From positions 1 to 52,732 of the forward strand of contig NZ_VWXK01000040.1 in NCBI RefSeq assembly GCF_011752565.1: a stretch of 52,732 bases of DNA, written 5' to 3'. Shown here piece by piece: positions 25,899 through 34,531 of this stretch (the first letter of the stretch is position 1; the number at the start of each line of letters is the position of its first letter). A program made the position numbers and the translations under genes. This DNA comes from Pantoea sp. Ap-967 (lineage in GTDB: Bacteria; Pseudomonadota; Gammaproteobacteria; Pseudomonadales; Pseudomonadaceae). The notes under the pieces were generated by a model. The model made no database searches and was not told where the DNA came from. It saw only the letters and a list, made by a program, of their open reading frames with translations.

Positions 25899-26645
25899 CT
25901 ATTCCCCCGCCTTAGCCGCCCGCGCCACTTCCTTGGCAACCGCCGAAGTCACCGCCCCCGACCCCGGCACATAGTTAGTCACCGTCGACGTCACCGTGCT
26001 GGTGACATTGCGCGTATAGGCCGCGACCTCCACCCCACTACGCACATGCGCAGAAACCGTCTGTGGCGTGATGACCGTGCGTGTAATCGTAGAGCTCACC
26101 GCCTTAAACAAATTCGCCAAGCTGGAGAAGATCGAAATCACCATCAGCACCGCAAAAGGAATCGCCAGCCACATCACGCTCAGCTTGAACAACGCTTCGC
26201 GCAGCGGCAGCCGGTTGAGCTGCCGGCAGTAGGCGAGGGCGGCCACGGTGTAGACAGCGGCGAACGCGATCACCGCTGCTGCGTCCTTCACGTTAAGGAA
26301 GCTGTGCGCGCACAGGAGGCCATAGATGCCAAAGCTGGTGATGATGTCTGGCGTCAGGGCCTTCAACCCTTCCAACGCCTTGGCGATGTTGTAGAACACG
26401 AAGGCCAGCAGAATCAGCCAGCCAATGACGGGGATGGCGACCAGGGCCATGACCAGAAGCGCCAACAGCACACCGCCGATGATGTCGTGGTGCAGGTCGC
26501 GGTAGATGATGTAGTAGACGAAGTAGGCGAAGGAAAACAGGCAGGCCAGGCCGACCGCCAGAACAGCGCCGTCGGGGGGCATCAGGAAACTGATGGCGCC
26601 GAGGAGCATCATGATGGCGAAGGTTAGGGTTCCGCTGGTGGTCAT
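25899..26645 (-). CDS. Predicted multi-pass membrane protein, unknown function
   Basis: A 248-residue protein with about six hydrophobic helices: MTTSGTLTFAIMMLLGAISF, AVLAVGLACLFSFAYFVYYI, GGVLLALLVMALVAIPVIGW and others up to about residue 190. A Thr/Ser-rich tail follows (TRNVTSTVTSTVTNYVPGSG). Start 26645 has AAGGA 10 bases upstream; a start 12 codons earlier is possible. I recognise no family. It is divergent from another unrecognised membrane protein at 26883, which might suggest a functional link. The region marks the change from GC-rich core sequence to lower-GC sequence. Confidence 0.75.
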   Translation of the reverse strand: MTTSGTLTFAIMMLLGAISFLMPPDGAVLAVGLACLFSFAYFVYYIIYRDLHHDIIGGVLLALLVMALVAIPVIGWLILLAFVFYNIAKALEGLKALTPDIITSFGIYGLLCAHSFLNVKDAAAVIAFAAVYTVAALAYCRQLNRLPLREALFKLSVMWLAIPFAVLMVISIFSSLANLFKAVSSTITRTVITPQTVSAHVRSGVEVAAYTRNVTSTVTSTVTNYVPGSGAVTSAVAKEVARAAKAGE

Positions 26646-26882
26646 TGGGGGGCGTCCTTGTTGATGGTGGCGGCGCTGCATGCGGCGAAATCCACGAAGG
26701 GCGCTACTTTAGCCAAGGTCAATTACGGGTGCTATGGCTAATGGCCATCTTGTTGGCGGTGGGGTAGCGCGCTGGCTCCCTGGCCAGGACGTTGATCTGG
26801 CATCATCGGAGCTGACTGCTGCTGGCCTCATTGATCCCGGCAGTGCTCATGGACGACACGTCAGCGCCAAAAAGGACTCGGA

Positions 26883-27794
26883 ATGTTTGAAGTTTTACTG
26901 CTCGTTTTCGCGTTTCTCGTAGCCCCCGCGATCTTGGGGCATCTCAGCCATCTTCAGACGCAGCCCCACAAATTCATCTGGTATCAGCGCCGCTACATAC
27001 GCATAAGGCGCTGGGAGAAGCGTCAGTACGCGATGTGGGTGTTTATCGCCTCAATGGCTGTGCTGTACGCAGCAGCCTTCTGGAAAAGGGGCGGAATGCC
27101 CATCGAACTCCGTACCTTTATCATTATTGCGGCAGTCACTTTAGTCACAGCCACGGCGTACCTTTACTGTTATTTCGAAAAGCTGATCGCATTTCTCAAG
27201 CCGTTATTGCCCTGGAAGGCACTATTCGGTTTGCTCGCCATAGGCATTGCAGCCGTCTCGAAGATTCTTTCTGACCAGATGATCGCTGAGCTTACCGGGC
27301 TGCCCGCGCGCGACCTACCCGGCGCCCAGCTTGCGCTGACTCTGGTGATCACCCCGATGGTCTGGTTCTCTGCTTTCGCCATGGTGCTGGGCCTGGCGGC
27401 TGCTGGGTTGACCATTGTGCTGCAGCTGTATGCCATGGTGCGCGACTACCTGAGCATGCGTAAGAAGCGCAAGCACGACAGCTTGTATGATTGGGTTGCG
27501 GTGTGTGCGCTGTTTATTGGGGGGCTATTGGCGCTGACGCTTGCGATTAAATTGGCAGATAAGCAGACGTATGCAGGGCCTGTGCGGGAAGCGATTGTGT
27601 TTGGGGCGTTTCATTTACCGCCGTCGTATTGTGGATTGCCAGGTTTTAGAGGGGCGAAGGTGGCGGTGCTGCATGATGAGGTTGGGGCGATTGCTTTGCC
27701 GGATGAGGGGGAGGGGTATCGGTTTGAGCAGGTGGTTTGTGTGCCGGTGGTGAAAGGAGTAGAGGAACTGAGGGGTGTTGGTGGGCCGGGGTAA
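26883..27794 (+). CDS. Predicted membrane protein, unknown function
   Basis: A 303-residue protein with about six predicted transmembrane helices (MFEVLLLVFAFLVAPAILGH; MWVFIASMAVLYAAAFW; TFIIIAAVTLVTATAYLYCY; a long hydrophobic pair near 150-185; VAVCALFIGGLLALTLAI). A basic cytoplasmic loop RRYIRIRRWEKR and a soluble C-terminal part of about 65 residues are also visible. GGACTCGGA precedes ATG 26883. The last 60 codons use unusually G-rich, rare codons compared with the first part, so the tail may be under weak selection. No family was recognised. Confidence 0.72.
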   Translation: MFEVLLLVFAFLVAPAILGHLSHLQTQPHKFIWYQRRYIRIRRWEKRQYAMWVFIASMAVLYAAAFWKRGGMPIELRTFIIIAAVTLVTATAYLYCYFEKLIAFLKPLLPWKALFGLLAIGIAAVSKILSDQMIAELTGLPARDLPGAQLALTLVITPMVWFSAFAMVLGLAAAGLTIVLQLYAMVRDYLSMRKKRKHDSLYDWVAVCALFIGGLLALTLAIKLADKQTYAGPVREAIVFGAFHLPPSYCGLPGFRGAKVAVLHDEVGAIALPDEGEGYRFEQVVCVPVVKGVEELRGVGGPG

Positions 27795-27909
27795 TTTGAA
27801 TTAGGTTGTTAAAATATTGATTATGGTGGGAATTCCGGTTTTGATTTTTGAGCTGGAATACCGATTGGAATACTGCGAAAAGTATTCTTGGCCTATCGAT
27901 GGCCAGATC

Positions 27910-27931
27910 GGTCGCCCGCTGTCGGGCGACC
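27910..27931. repeat. Strong stem-loop at the island edge
   Basis: GGTCGCCCG-CTGT-CGGGCGACC is a perfect 9-bp stem with a 4-base loop, in the 237-bp gap between the membrane protein and the convergent WYL regulator. No T-run follows, so termination is uncertain. No other feature is seen in this gap. Confidence 0.5.
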
Positions 27932-28031
27932 CCTGTTCCAAGCACAGCCACTGAGCTGAGGCACTGAACGTGCCGAGCGGGTTGAGGCAGTCTCGCAGAT
28001 TATCTCGGTTGACGCTGCGAAGAGCTAAGTA

Positions 28032-28907
28032 TTAGTACTTCATCAACCACGGCTGCAGGTCCTGGAGGTTGCTCACCACCAATTGCTGGGCCTCAGGCAG
28101 TATTGCCATGTTCCGGTGGTCGATCTGATACCGCTGTAGCACATACTTCACCAGTGCCCGGCGGCTGGAGACCACCAACTGTCCCTCCGTCATTCCGAAG
28201 TCGGTTTCGATAATTGCCTTCTGCGCCGCGTTCAACCGCCAATCAGGCTCGAAGATGATTGGCACCTCTATATTCCAATCTTCGTCCTGCTCGCGGGTGT
28301 TTGGCGACGCGTCCAGCAAGTCTGGCTGCCCCCGCAGGCGGCTGAGGACAAAGTCCCGGTACTGGCCGTTCTTTTCGCAGTAGGCCCGCACGTGCCAGCG
28401 CATTCCGGTGTACACCAGTGTGTGCGGTGCGATCAGGCGCACTTCAACGTTTGGGGTGTTGAAGGACACGTATTCGGTTTCCAGGCGCAGGCCTTCACGG
28501 CAGGCCTTGAGCAAGGGGCGCAGCACCTCTGGCCGAATGGGGCGATCAGGTACTTCCAGCACCCGGGTGTGCGCATAAGCCAGTGCCAGCCCGTCGATGT
28601 GCGGGGCGCGCTCATTGTTCTGGTACAGCAGGTGCAAATAGGCGCTGGCGCTGTTGTCGATGAACAGCGGCTCGAACTGCTCGCTCGGTACATAGCCCTT
28701 GATCTGCTTGTCATACGTCAAGTTTTCGGGCGCATGTTCGGTGATGTAGGTATTGATGTCCTTCGACGCCTGCTGACGGCTGATGCCAAAGCTCTGTATC
28801 AGGTGCCCCGTGGTCAGCCGGCCTTCCCACCAGGCAACGGTCTCGATCAACCGATAGCGAAGTGCCAGGTCCCAGCGTACCTGCTCAATAGATTGCTTGC
28901 GTTTCAT
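28032..28907 (-). CDS. brxR: WYL-domain transcriptional regulator of the BrxR/CapW type
   Basis: A 291-residue regulator. The N-terminal winged helix at about 10-75 (RLIETVAWWEGRLTTGHLIQ, then SFGISRQQASKDINTYI) is followed by a WYL ligand domain at about 125-205 (LETEYVSFNTPNVEVRLIAP...MRWHVRAYCEKNGQYRDFVLSR) and a C-terminal WCX-like part. This length and layout match BrxR/CapW, homodimeric repressors found in front of BREX and CBASS loci. It stands at the left border of the island, about 6.5 kb from brxA, separated by two small genes and a GTPase pair. A TTTACCTGTAT...GACGT motif just upstream of its own start recurs upstream of the BREX operon, which supports assignment as BrxR. The symbol rests on that inference. 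Confidence 0.82.
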   Translation of the reverse strand: MKRKQSIEQVRWDLALRYRLIETVAWWEGRLTTGHLIQSFGISRQQASKDINTYITEHAPENLTYDKQIKGYVPSEQFEPLFIDNSASAYLHLLYQNNERAPHIDGLALAYAHTRVLEVPDRPIRPEVLRPLLKACREGLRLETEYVSFNTPNVEVRLIAPHTLVYTGMRWHVRAYCEKNGQYRDFVLSRLRGQPDLLDASPNTREQDEDWNIEVPIIFEPDWRLNAAQKAIIETDFGMTEGQLVVSSRRALVKYVLQRYQIDHRNMAILPEAQQLVVSNLQDLQPWLMKY

Positions 28908-28930
28908 ACCCTCTCCATGTGCGCGATTAC

Positions 28931-28964
28931 TTTACCTGTATAAGTCTACATTCTAGACGTGTAA
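28931..28964. promoter_or_regulatory. Candidate operator of the WYL regulator (site 1)
   Basis: Half-sites TTACCTGT (28932-28939) and, inverted, ACGTGTAA (28957-28964) flank a central AGTCTACATTCTAGAC dyad, 25 bases before the regulator start. The pattern TTTACCTGTAT-N14-GACGT recurs with identical spacing at 34886-34915. It is probably an autoregulatory site. Confidence 0.55.
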
Positions 28965-29020
28965 TTTTGAATTACATATCTTTGGCTGGTCTTCGGAATA
29001 CATCGAGGGCAGCAAAGGAC

Positions 29021-29284
29021 ATGAGCATGACTATGCCGGAAGTGGTTGCGACGGGTGCATTGGTAGCGATGGGGATCATCCTGTTGGTGCTGATTCAGCA
29101 GGGGTTGAAGCTGGGCGAACTTGGGAAAAAGGTGGAGCATTGGCAGCGGGATTTGCGCTGGTTGCAGATTTGGGAGATGGAGAACCGTGAGCTGCGCTCG
29201 GCGTTGCGGGCAGAGCGGGAGCATGTGGCGCAGTTGCGGCGCAAGGTGGAGTTGCTGCAGGGGTTGGTACCGGTTGCGCAGTAA
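29021..29284 (+). CDS. Small membrane-anchored coiled-coil protein
   Basis: An 87-residue protein. One N-terminal transmembrane helix (about 8-26, VVATGALVAMGIILLVLIQQ) is followed by a charged heptad-like helix (about 27-80: LGELGKKVEHWQRDLRWLQI...LRAEREHVAQLRRKVELLQG). AAAGGA lies six bases before ATG 29021; an open extension to 28919 crosses the regulator's promoter and is not supported. The function is unknown. The layout is like that of small scaffold or sensor proteins. It is divergent from the WYL regulator and 32 bases before a zinc-ribbon gene. Confidence 0.65.
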   Translation: MSMTMPEVVATGALVAMGIILLVLIQQGLKLGELGKKVEHWQRDLRWLQIWEMENRELRSALRAEREHVAQLRRKVELLQGLVPVAQ

Positions 29285-29316
29285 TGCTTGGTAGCGTTCT
29301 ACAGGAGTAGGCATTC

Positions 29317-29517
29317 ATGCCGATAAAGCCAAAGCCCTTCACGCTGCAGTGTGAAGACTGCAACTGGAAGAAGACCATCGCTCCGCGCAGCGATGCATTG
29401 ATGCCGGGGGAGTGGCTCGTAGTGTGCCCGCGGTGCGGTAGTACTGATCTGAAGATGCGCGTAGCGGGATGGCTCGAGGCTGCTGTGGCGGAGGTTTTGG
29501 CGCGGCGGGGGCGTTAG
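29317..29517 (+). CDS. Small zinc-ribbon protein
   Basis: A 66-residue protein with two CxxC knuckles, Cys12-x2-Cys15 (LQCEDCNW) and Cys37-x2-Cys40 (VVCPRCGS), then a short helix rich in Ala and Arg. This is a rubredoxin-like zinc ribbon that probably binds one Zn2+. The function is unknown. It follows the small membrane protein closely and in the same direction, and converges on the GTPase pair with 65 bases between stops. A GC-rich dyad at about 29550-29573 lies in that spacer. Confidence 0.7.
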   Translation: MPIKPKPFTLQCEDCNWKKTIAPRSDALMPGEWLVVCPRCGSTDLKMRVAGWLEAAVAEVLARRGR

Positions 29518-29582
29518 CGGGACGGCGGGCAGTTTTGATTAGCAAGCGCCCGCCGCATTCTGCAGCGGGCACCGGAAGTGGG

Positions 29583-31286
29583 TCAGTTTATTCGCTTGAA
29601 TTCCGCGTCGATAGCTTCAGCTTCTTCGCGCCATGCCTTGAAGCGTTGCTGACGTACACGGCTTTCATCGACATTGACCTGCAGTTCCTGTCGGCGGGTG
29701 TTGAGCAGCAGGTAGTCTGGGAAGAACTGCTCCTTGAAACGCTCCGAGTTAACGACGGCAAGGAAGTCCTGACGCTGCTGCTCGAAATTGTTAACCATCT
29801 CTGCAACTGACTTCTTGAAGGCTTCTTCGCGCTTGTACTGTTCCCAGCTATCCCAGGCTTCAATGGCCACCCCGATGAAGGCCAGCGCCCCGTTGGCGCC
29901 TTTGGCAAACTTTACGGCGCCCCACGGTTTGAACTTCAGATACTTTCCGATATCCATGCCAACCGTCTTGGCAATGGTAGTGAGCCCATCACGCGCAGCC
30001 AGTACCGTGGTGTTGTTGATCAGGTTGCCTTTGAGCACATGGTTGATGCCCTGCTTGCCCAGTGCCTTGACGGTGGTATTGAAGTGGTTGACCTCGCTAT
30101 CGAAGCCCACTTGCATCTTTTCGACCTCAAGCGTGATCGACTGCGTCTGGCGGCTGAACTCGTTTTGCAGGCGGGTGGAGACGATGATGCCTTCTGCGCC
30201 GACCTCGCGCTCGAAAAAGTCACCGAAGGTTTCTAGGCTGGAACCCTTGGCCTGCAGGATCAGATCAGAGAAATAGCGCGTGGCAAAGTTGCGCAGGTTA
30301 ATGCGCGCCTCTTCGATTTGCTGATCGGTCACTGCCAGTTGATTGACCAGGCGAGTGTTGAGCTCATCAAGCCTGGCAACCTCTTGGGCAACCTTTTCGT
30401 CGTTCTCGATGGCAACAGGTAGTTGGTTGTTGAGCACGTCACGGATCACGCTGGCGTGCATCTCTTTTGCCAGTGCGGCGCCGCCGCCATTCTGCTGGAT
30501 CTTGCCAGTGGTGGCCGCCTGCAGGGTAGCAATATGCGACAGCTCCTTGAACTGTCCAAGGTTGGCCAGCCAGTGCTCCACGCCCATGTCGAAGGGGTTG
30601 GCGGCCACTGCAACGATAGACAGTTCGGCCGCCTCCTTCTCAGTCAGCTCGATCTGTTCGCGAAGGCGGCCTGCCACATTGTTGCGCTTGACCTGCAGGT
30701 TGGACTGGTAATCCTGCTCATCCTCTACATCAGCCACCTCATCGAAACGGCTAAGAACGAAAATGGTGCGGGGTAGCAAATCAAGAGTGCGGAACAACCA
30801 GGTCAGGTCATCCTTGTGGCTTTCCTTGACGGGGTTGGTCGAGTTCATCACGTACAGCACCAGGTGTGATTCGCTCACGTACTTTTTGGTGATGTCCTTG
30901 TACTTCTCGACGGTGTGCGTTTCGGTATTTTCCTGCTGCTTGAAACCGAACAGCCCGGGGGTGTCGATCAGTACGAAGTCTTCACCGACCTCGTAGACTT
31001 TCACCTCATTGGATGACTCCTGATGGCTGATCTTCATGCTGGACCTGTCCAGCTTTTCCATCCAGGCCGCCGCGATGGAGGTCTTTCCCTCAGAGAAGCC
31101 GCCAATCAGCGCAACCTTGAGTTTCTCATCCGACATGCTGTTGATGACATTCTGCAGCTTGCTGATCAAAGCAGGATCGATCGGGATGCCGGCCTGCTCA
31201 CCCTGCCCGAGAAAGTCTTGCAGCCTGTCGAGCAATGTCAGCGCGCTTGTCTGTTGCGCCTTAAATGTCTTGAGCGTGTTTTCCAT
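29583..31286 (-). CDS. Dynamin-like GTPase, second gene of the pair (LeoA-like)
   Basis: A 567-residue large GTPase. G1 GGFSEGKT is at 62-69, G3 DTPG at 108-111, and G4 is degenerate, SRFD at 179-182 in place of N/TKxD. A long helical region of about 250-430 is predicted coiled coil (EVARLDELNTRLVNQLAVTD...). A hydrophobic stretch near 465-490 (GANGALAFIGVAIEAW) could contact membranes, and a further helical stalk follows. This is the layout of bacterial dynamin-like proteins such as LeoA. Its ATG shares one base with the stop of the upstream fused hydrolase-GTPase, so the two are made together. LeoBC-type GTPase pairs are counted among anti-phage systems; a membrane role during infection is inference. 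Confidence 0.8.
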   Translation of the reverse strand: MENTLKTFKAQQTSALTLLDRLQDFLGQGEQAGIPIDPALISKLQNVINSMSDEKLKVALIGGFSEGKTSIAAAWMEKLDRSSMKISHQESSNEVKVYEVGEDFVLIDTPGLFGFKQQENTETHTVEKYKDITKKYVSESHLVLYVMNSTNPVKESHKDDLTWLFRTLDLLPRTIFVLSRFDEVADVEDEQDYQSNLQVKRNNVAGRLREQIELTEKEAAELSIVAVAANPFDMGVEHWLANLGQFKELSHIATLQAATTGKIQQNGGGAALAKEMHASVIRDVLNNQLPVAIENDEKVAQEVARLDELNTRLVNQLAVTDQQIEEARINLRNFATRYFSDLILQAKGSSLETFGDFFEREVGAEGIIVSTRLQNEFSRQTQSITLEVEKMQVGFDSEVNHFNTTVKALGKQGINHVLKGNLINNTTVLAARDGLTTIAKTVGMDIGKYLKFKPWGAVKFAKGANGALAFIGVAIEAWDSWEQYKREEAFKKSVAEMVNNFEQQRQDFLAVVNSERFKEQFFPDYLLLNTRRQELQVNVDESRVRQQRFKAWREEAEAIDAEFKRIN

Positions 31287-34200
31287 TACAGATTTCCTGC
31301 GATTTCAATTTGACGGGAGAGAACTTTCAGGCGGTTTGTCGAGCGAGACAGCGTGTTTACCTGATTGGCAGCCTGTCTGGCGGGTGCTTCAAGGGCGAGG
31401 TCGAGTTGCTCAATGGTCCCCTGCATATCGCTCAGTGCCGCGTCCAGGCTTGCCTCCAGCGATTCGCGCAGTTGTTCAATAGCACTGCGTAGGTTTTTAT
31501 CAAGCGCCTGGCGTTGTTGGGACTTTTTGAAGTCTTTGTCGATTGCACTCCATAGCGCTTTGCCGACCGCGATCAGGAAAGTAAGTGCAGCGCCCCCGGC
31601 GACCCACAGGCTGGCCCCGCCAGTGAACGGTGCCGCGGCGATGCCTACAAGACTGGCCAGTAGCCCCGCAACCTTGATGCCGTTGTCGATCTTGATGTTG
31701 AGGCTGAAGCGCTCGTTGAAGCGCATGCTGCCCAGTTTTGCGTAGCTTGCGGTCAGCTCCTGGGCATGCTTCTCGAAGCGTTTCAGAATATCTTCGGCCG
31801 CCTTCTGGAATTTGCCGACCTCGGTATGAACCGCCTGTGGCAGTTCTTTACCCAGCGATTTCTGTTGGGTTTCAAGCTCGTCGGTCAGTGTGCTTTTGAA
31901 CTCGTCATTGCTGATATTGGTTTCGATCTTCGCATAGACGTTGTTACGTACGTTGCTGGCGAATTGGTCAATCAAGGTTTCGCCGCAGGATTCCAGGCGC
32001 TTTCTCAGTGCCTGGAAGCTGCTGCTCAGCTGGCTTTTTGCACTTTGCTCTTCTTGCGAGAGCTTACGCGACAGCGCGCTCAGAGTTTGCTGAACACCTG
32101 AAAGCGTCGAGGTGGTCTGGTTGAGCGCGTCATTGGCCTTGTTGAAGTTGGCCCTGATGATCTTGGTATTGCTGTTGAGGATCAGGCGATCGCCCAGCAG
32201 TTGCAGGAATGCGCGCAGGCGGGACTTTTCCAGCAACTCGTCGGCGCCGAAGTCGTCAAGCATCTTGCTGCGTCGTTTGGCATTCTGCGAGCCCGGCGCG
32301 AGGTGATCGGTCGAGGCGAGGAATGCCGGCAGCGCGCTGAGCGGGAACATCTCTTGGTAGTGTTTGCCAAGCTGCTCGCTCATCTTCTCGTCAAGGCCGG
32401 CAAGGCTGATGCTTTCGTCGTCGGAGATCAGTGGTCGGTTGGCTAGAGAGTGTTTAGGGTTGGTGATCTTCTTGTTGAACAGTGTCCAAACTTCTGTCTG
32501 CGCTCCCAGGTGCTGCTTGATCTTCTCCAGCGTGCCTTGGTGTTGGCCATCGCCCGTTTGTGGAGGTGCGGGCTGGTTGGTGACATAGAACACGGCGTGA
32601 GCGGTTTGCACGGCCTTTTCTATCTCGTTGAGCACCAAGCCTTCCTTGCCCTCGATACCCGGGACATCCAGCAGTGCGAATGGCCGACCGTCCAGCTCGA
32701 ACTCATAGCGCTTCGTCTCTCGGGTGTAGTCGGCCTGGCCGTCTCCGATGATTTCACCGTCGGCATGCACCTGCAGTTGTGCCACCAAGTTCGCCAGCTG
32801 GCTTTCATTCTCCAGACGTTGCTGCACCATCGCCTGCTGATGCTGCGTCGCTTGCGCCTGTTGGGTGGCAAGTGCCGTACAGGCCTGGTCACGTGCTGTC
32901 GTTATTTCACCCAGTTGCCGTTCCAGTGCGACGCGTTCCTGCTCTGCCTTCTGCCGCTCAGTGCTCAGTGTCGCAGTAGCGCTGTCGCGTGCCTGAGTGG
33001 TTTCGGCTAGTGAAGCCGTAGCGGCATTCAGTTCGAGCTCTTCCGGCATTTTTCTGAACAGGCTCAAGAGCGACTGCCATAGTGAAGCGGTGCTTTTACG
33101 TGTGGCGAGAAGCGTATGCAGGCGGGTTACGGCCGCAAGGGCGTCCTTATGTGCCTGCTCATGTTGTTCAAGCTCGCTGCCCAGACGCTGAGTCAACTCG
33201 CCGGACCGGACATTAGCCTGGTCGAGGGCGCTCCGGGCTTCACTAAATGGCTGTTCGAACTGCTGCATTGTGGCATTGAGCTGTTGCGTCAGTTCGCCAA
33301 GTCGCGCTTCGACTTGCTCGATATCCTGATGCAGCCGCTGCAGGTTTTCTTCCGTCATCCCATACTCTGTGCGCAGCTTGCGAAACGCCTGCTGGCTGGC
33401 TCGCTTGCTAGGTTCCTGAAGCAGGATGCGCAGGGTTTCGATAAGGGTTGACTTGCCTGCGCCGGTTTCGCCGTAGAAGGCAATGGTGAAGGTGTTCCAC
33501 TCGGCATTCTTCTCCAGTTCGGCGAGCCGCTCATACAAGGCTTTGCGATGTTGCTCAAGCCGCTGGAGTGCTTCTTCACGTGCCTGGTTCAACGCGATGT
33601 CATCGGAGGGGTGTCTCAGTTCTGCGATGATGAGTGCCAGCTCGTCGTTGATTTGCTGGTAAACGTCACTTGGGCTGTTCAGTTCAAGTTTCATGTTATG
33701 AGCTTTGGCAGTTTGCGCGGACGTGGGGGTTGGCATTATGGCCTCTGCAGGTGCTTGGGCAGGCTCTGGTGAGGGGGGTAAGAACACCTTGAAGCGTGTT
33801 TCGGTCAGTACCTCAGCGAGCCGCTCCCAGTAATCGGTGTGACCAAAGTCGCTCATCTCGATGCATTCGAAGTGTTCGACCTCGTTACGCCCCAGGCAGG
33901 TTTCTCCCACGTTTAGCAGCAGGGTCTTGTCTGCCTTCGAATAGGCATTGATCAGTCGCCCCTGAAGCAGGCCACGCATCTTGCGGGCTTCAATGGCTGT
34001 GACCTCGACGGCTGCGGCCATTAGCAGCACATCGTTGATAGCCAGTTGTTGCCTGCTCGAAAAGTTCTTGAGGCTGCTGATGACCAGCCGGCCGCCAAGC
34101 GAGTGGCCAATCAGGTTGATGGTCTTGATCTGCGGGTGGTTGCTGAGCAGGTACTGCTGAAGCTGTTCGAGCAATACCGCGCCCATGCTTTCCGCGCGTG

Positions 34201-34531
34201 CGCGGGCCTGAGTGAAATTACCCATCCGATCCTTGGCGATCGAGCCCACAAGGCCTAGAGACCCCACGGGGGCACCGGTGAACGCCGCGCCGGTGTTCAG
34301 ACCCGCAGCGGCAAGCTTCCAGGCTGAGGATTTGTCGAACCGCAAGATGTGATTCGAAGGCCAGAACGCGAAGATGTTGGTGAAGTGCTTTAGCTGCTCA
34401 GGGATCCTGTCGAGTAGGAGTTGCTTGTCTTCGTCGCTATGCCCGGCGCTGTAGCCGTGGATGAAGACGTTGGCTTCTGTATTGCTGGTGCTGGCAGACC
34501 GTGCGCTCCGGAAGTGGAATGATTGGGGCAT
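31286..34531 (-). CDS. DUF726-like alpha/beta hydrolase fused to a dynamin-like GTPase
   Basis: A 1,081-residue two-enzyme fusion. Residues about 20-245 form an alpha/beta hydrolase: nucleophile elbow GHSLGG with Ser144 (IKTINLIGHSLGGRLVISSL) and probable catalytic His231 in DFGHTDYW. This part most resembles DUF726-type lipase-like proteins. After a Pro-rich linker (250-275) comes a GTPase with G1 GETGAGKST at 354-362, G3 DVPGIEG at 622-628 and G4-like NKK at 686-688. About 190 residues of coiled coil (393-585) are inserted between G1 and G3. A C-terminal stalk carries a hydrophobic hairpin (VAGLLASLVGIAAAPFTGGA...). It is the first gene of a coupled pair with the GTPase at 29583. A lipase-plus-membrane-remodelling function is inferred. 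Confidence 0.78.
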   Translation of the reverse strand: MPQSFHFRSARSASTSNTEANVFIHGYSAGHSDEDKQLLLDRIPEQLKHFTNIFAFWPSNHILRFDKSSAWKLAAAGLNTGAAFTGAPVGSLGLVGSIAKDRMGNFTQARARAESMGAVLLEQLQQYLLSNHPQIKTINLIGHSLGGRLVISSLKNFSSRQQLAINDVLLMAAAVEVTAIEARKMRGLLQGRLINAYSKADKTLLLNVGETCLGRNEVEHFECIEMSDFGHTDYWERLAEVLTETRFKVFLPPSPEPAQAPAEAIMPTPTSAQTAKAHNMKLELNSPSDVYQQINDELALIIAELRHPSDDIALNQAREEALQRLEQHRKALYERLAELEKNAEWNTFTIAFYGETGAGKSTLIETLRILLQEPSKRASQQAFRKLRTEYGMTEENLQRLHQDIEQVEARLGELTQQLNATMQQFEQPFSEARSALDQANVRSGELTQRLGSELEQHEQAHKDALAAVTRLHTLLATRKSTASLWQSLLSLFRKMPEELELNAATASLAETTQARDSATATLSTERQKAEQERVALERQLGEITTARDQACTALATQQAQATQHQQAMVQQRLENESQLANLVAQLQVHADGEIIGDGQADYTRETKRYEFELDGRPFALLDVPGIEGKEGLVLNEIEKAVQTAHAVFYVTNQPAPPQTGDGQHQGTLEKIKQHLGAQTEVWTLFNKKITNPKHSLANRPLISDDESISLAGLDEKMSEQLGKHYQEMFPLSALPAFLASTDHLAPGSQNAKRRSKMLDDFGADELLEKSRLRAFLQLLGDRLILNSNTKIIRANFNKANDALNQTTSTLSGVQQTLSALSRKLSQEEQSAKSQLSSSFQALRKRLESCGETLIDQFASNVRNNVYAKIETNISNDEFKSTLTDELETQQKSLGKELPQAVHTEVGKFQKAAEDILKRFEKHAQELTASYAKLGSMRFNERFSLNIKIDNGIKVAGLLASLVGIAAAPFTGGASLWVAGGAALTFLIAVGKALWSAIDKDFKKSQQRQALDKNLRSAIEQLRESLEASLDAALSDMQGTIEQLDLALEAPARQAANQVNTLSRSTNRLKVLSRQIEIAGNL

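Noticed and set aside
28032..28907. WYL regulator as CapW of a CBASS operon
   Set aside because: No cyclase, Cap2/Cap3 or CBASS effector is nearby, while a motif shared with the BREX promoter supports BrxR.
29518..29582. Intrinsic terminator between the zinc-ribbon gene and the GTPase gene
   Set aside because: A GCCCGC/GCGGGC dyad is present, but no T-run follows on either strand, so it is not called as a terminator.
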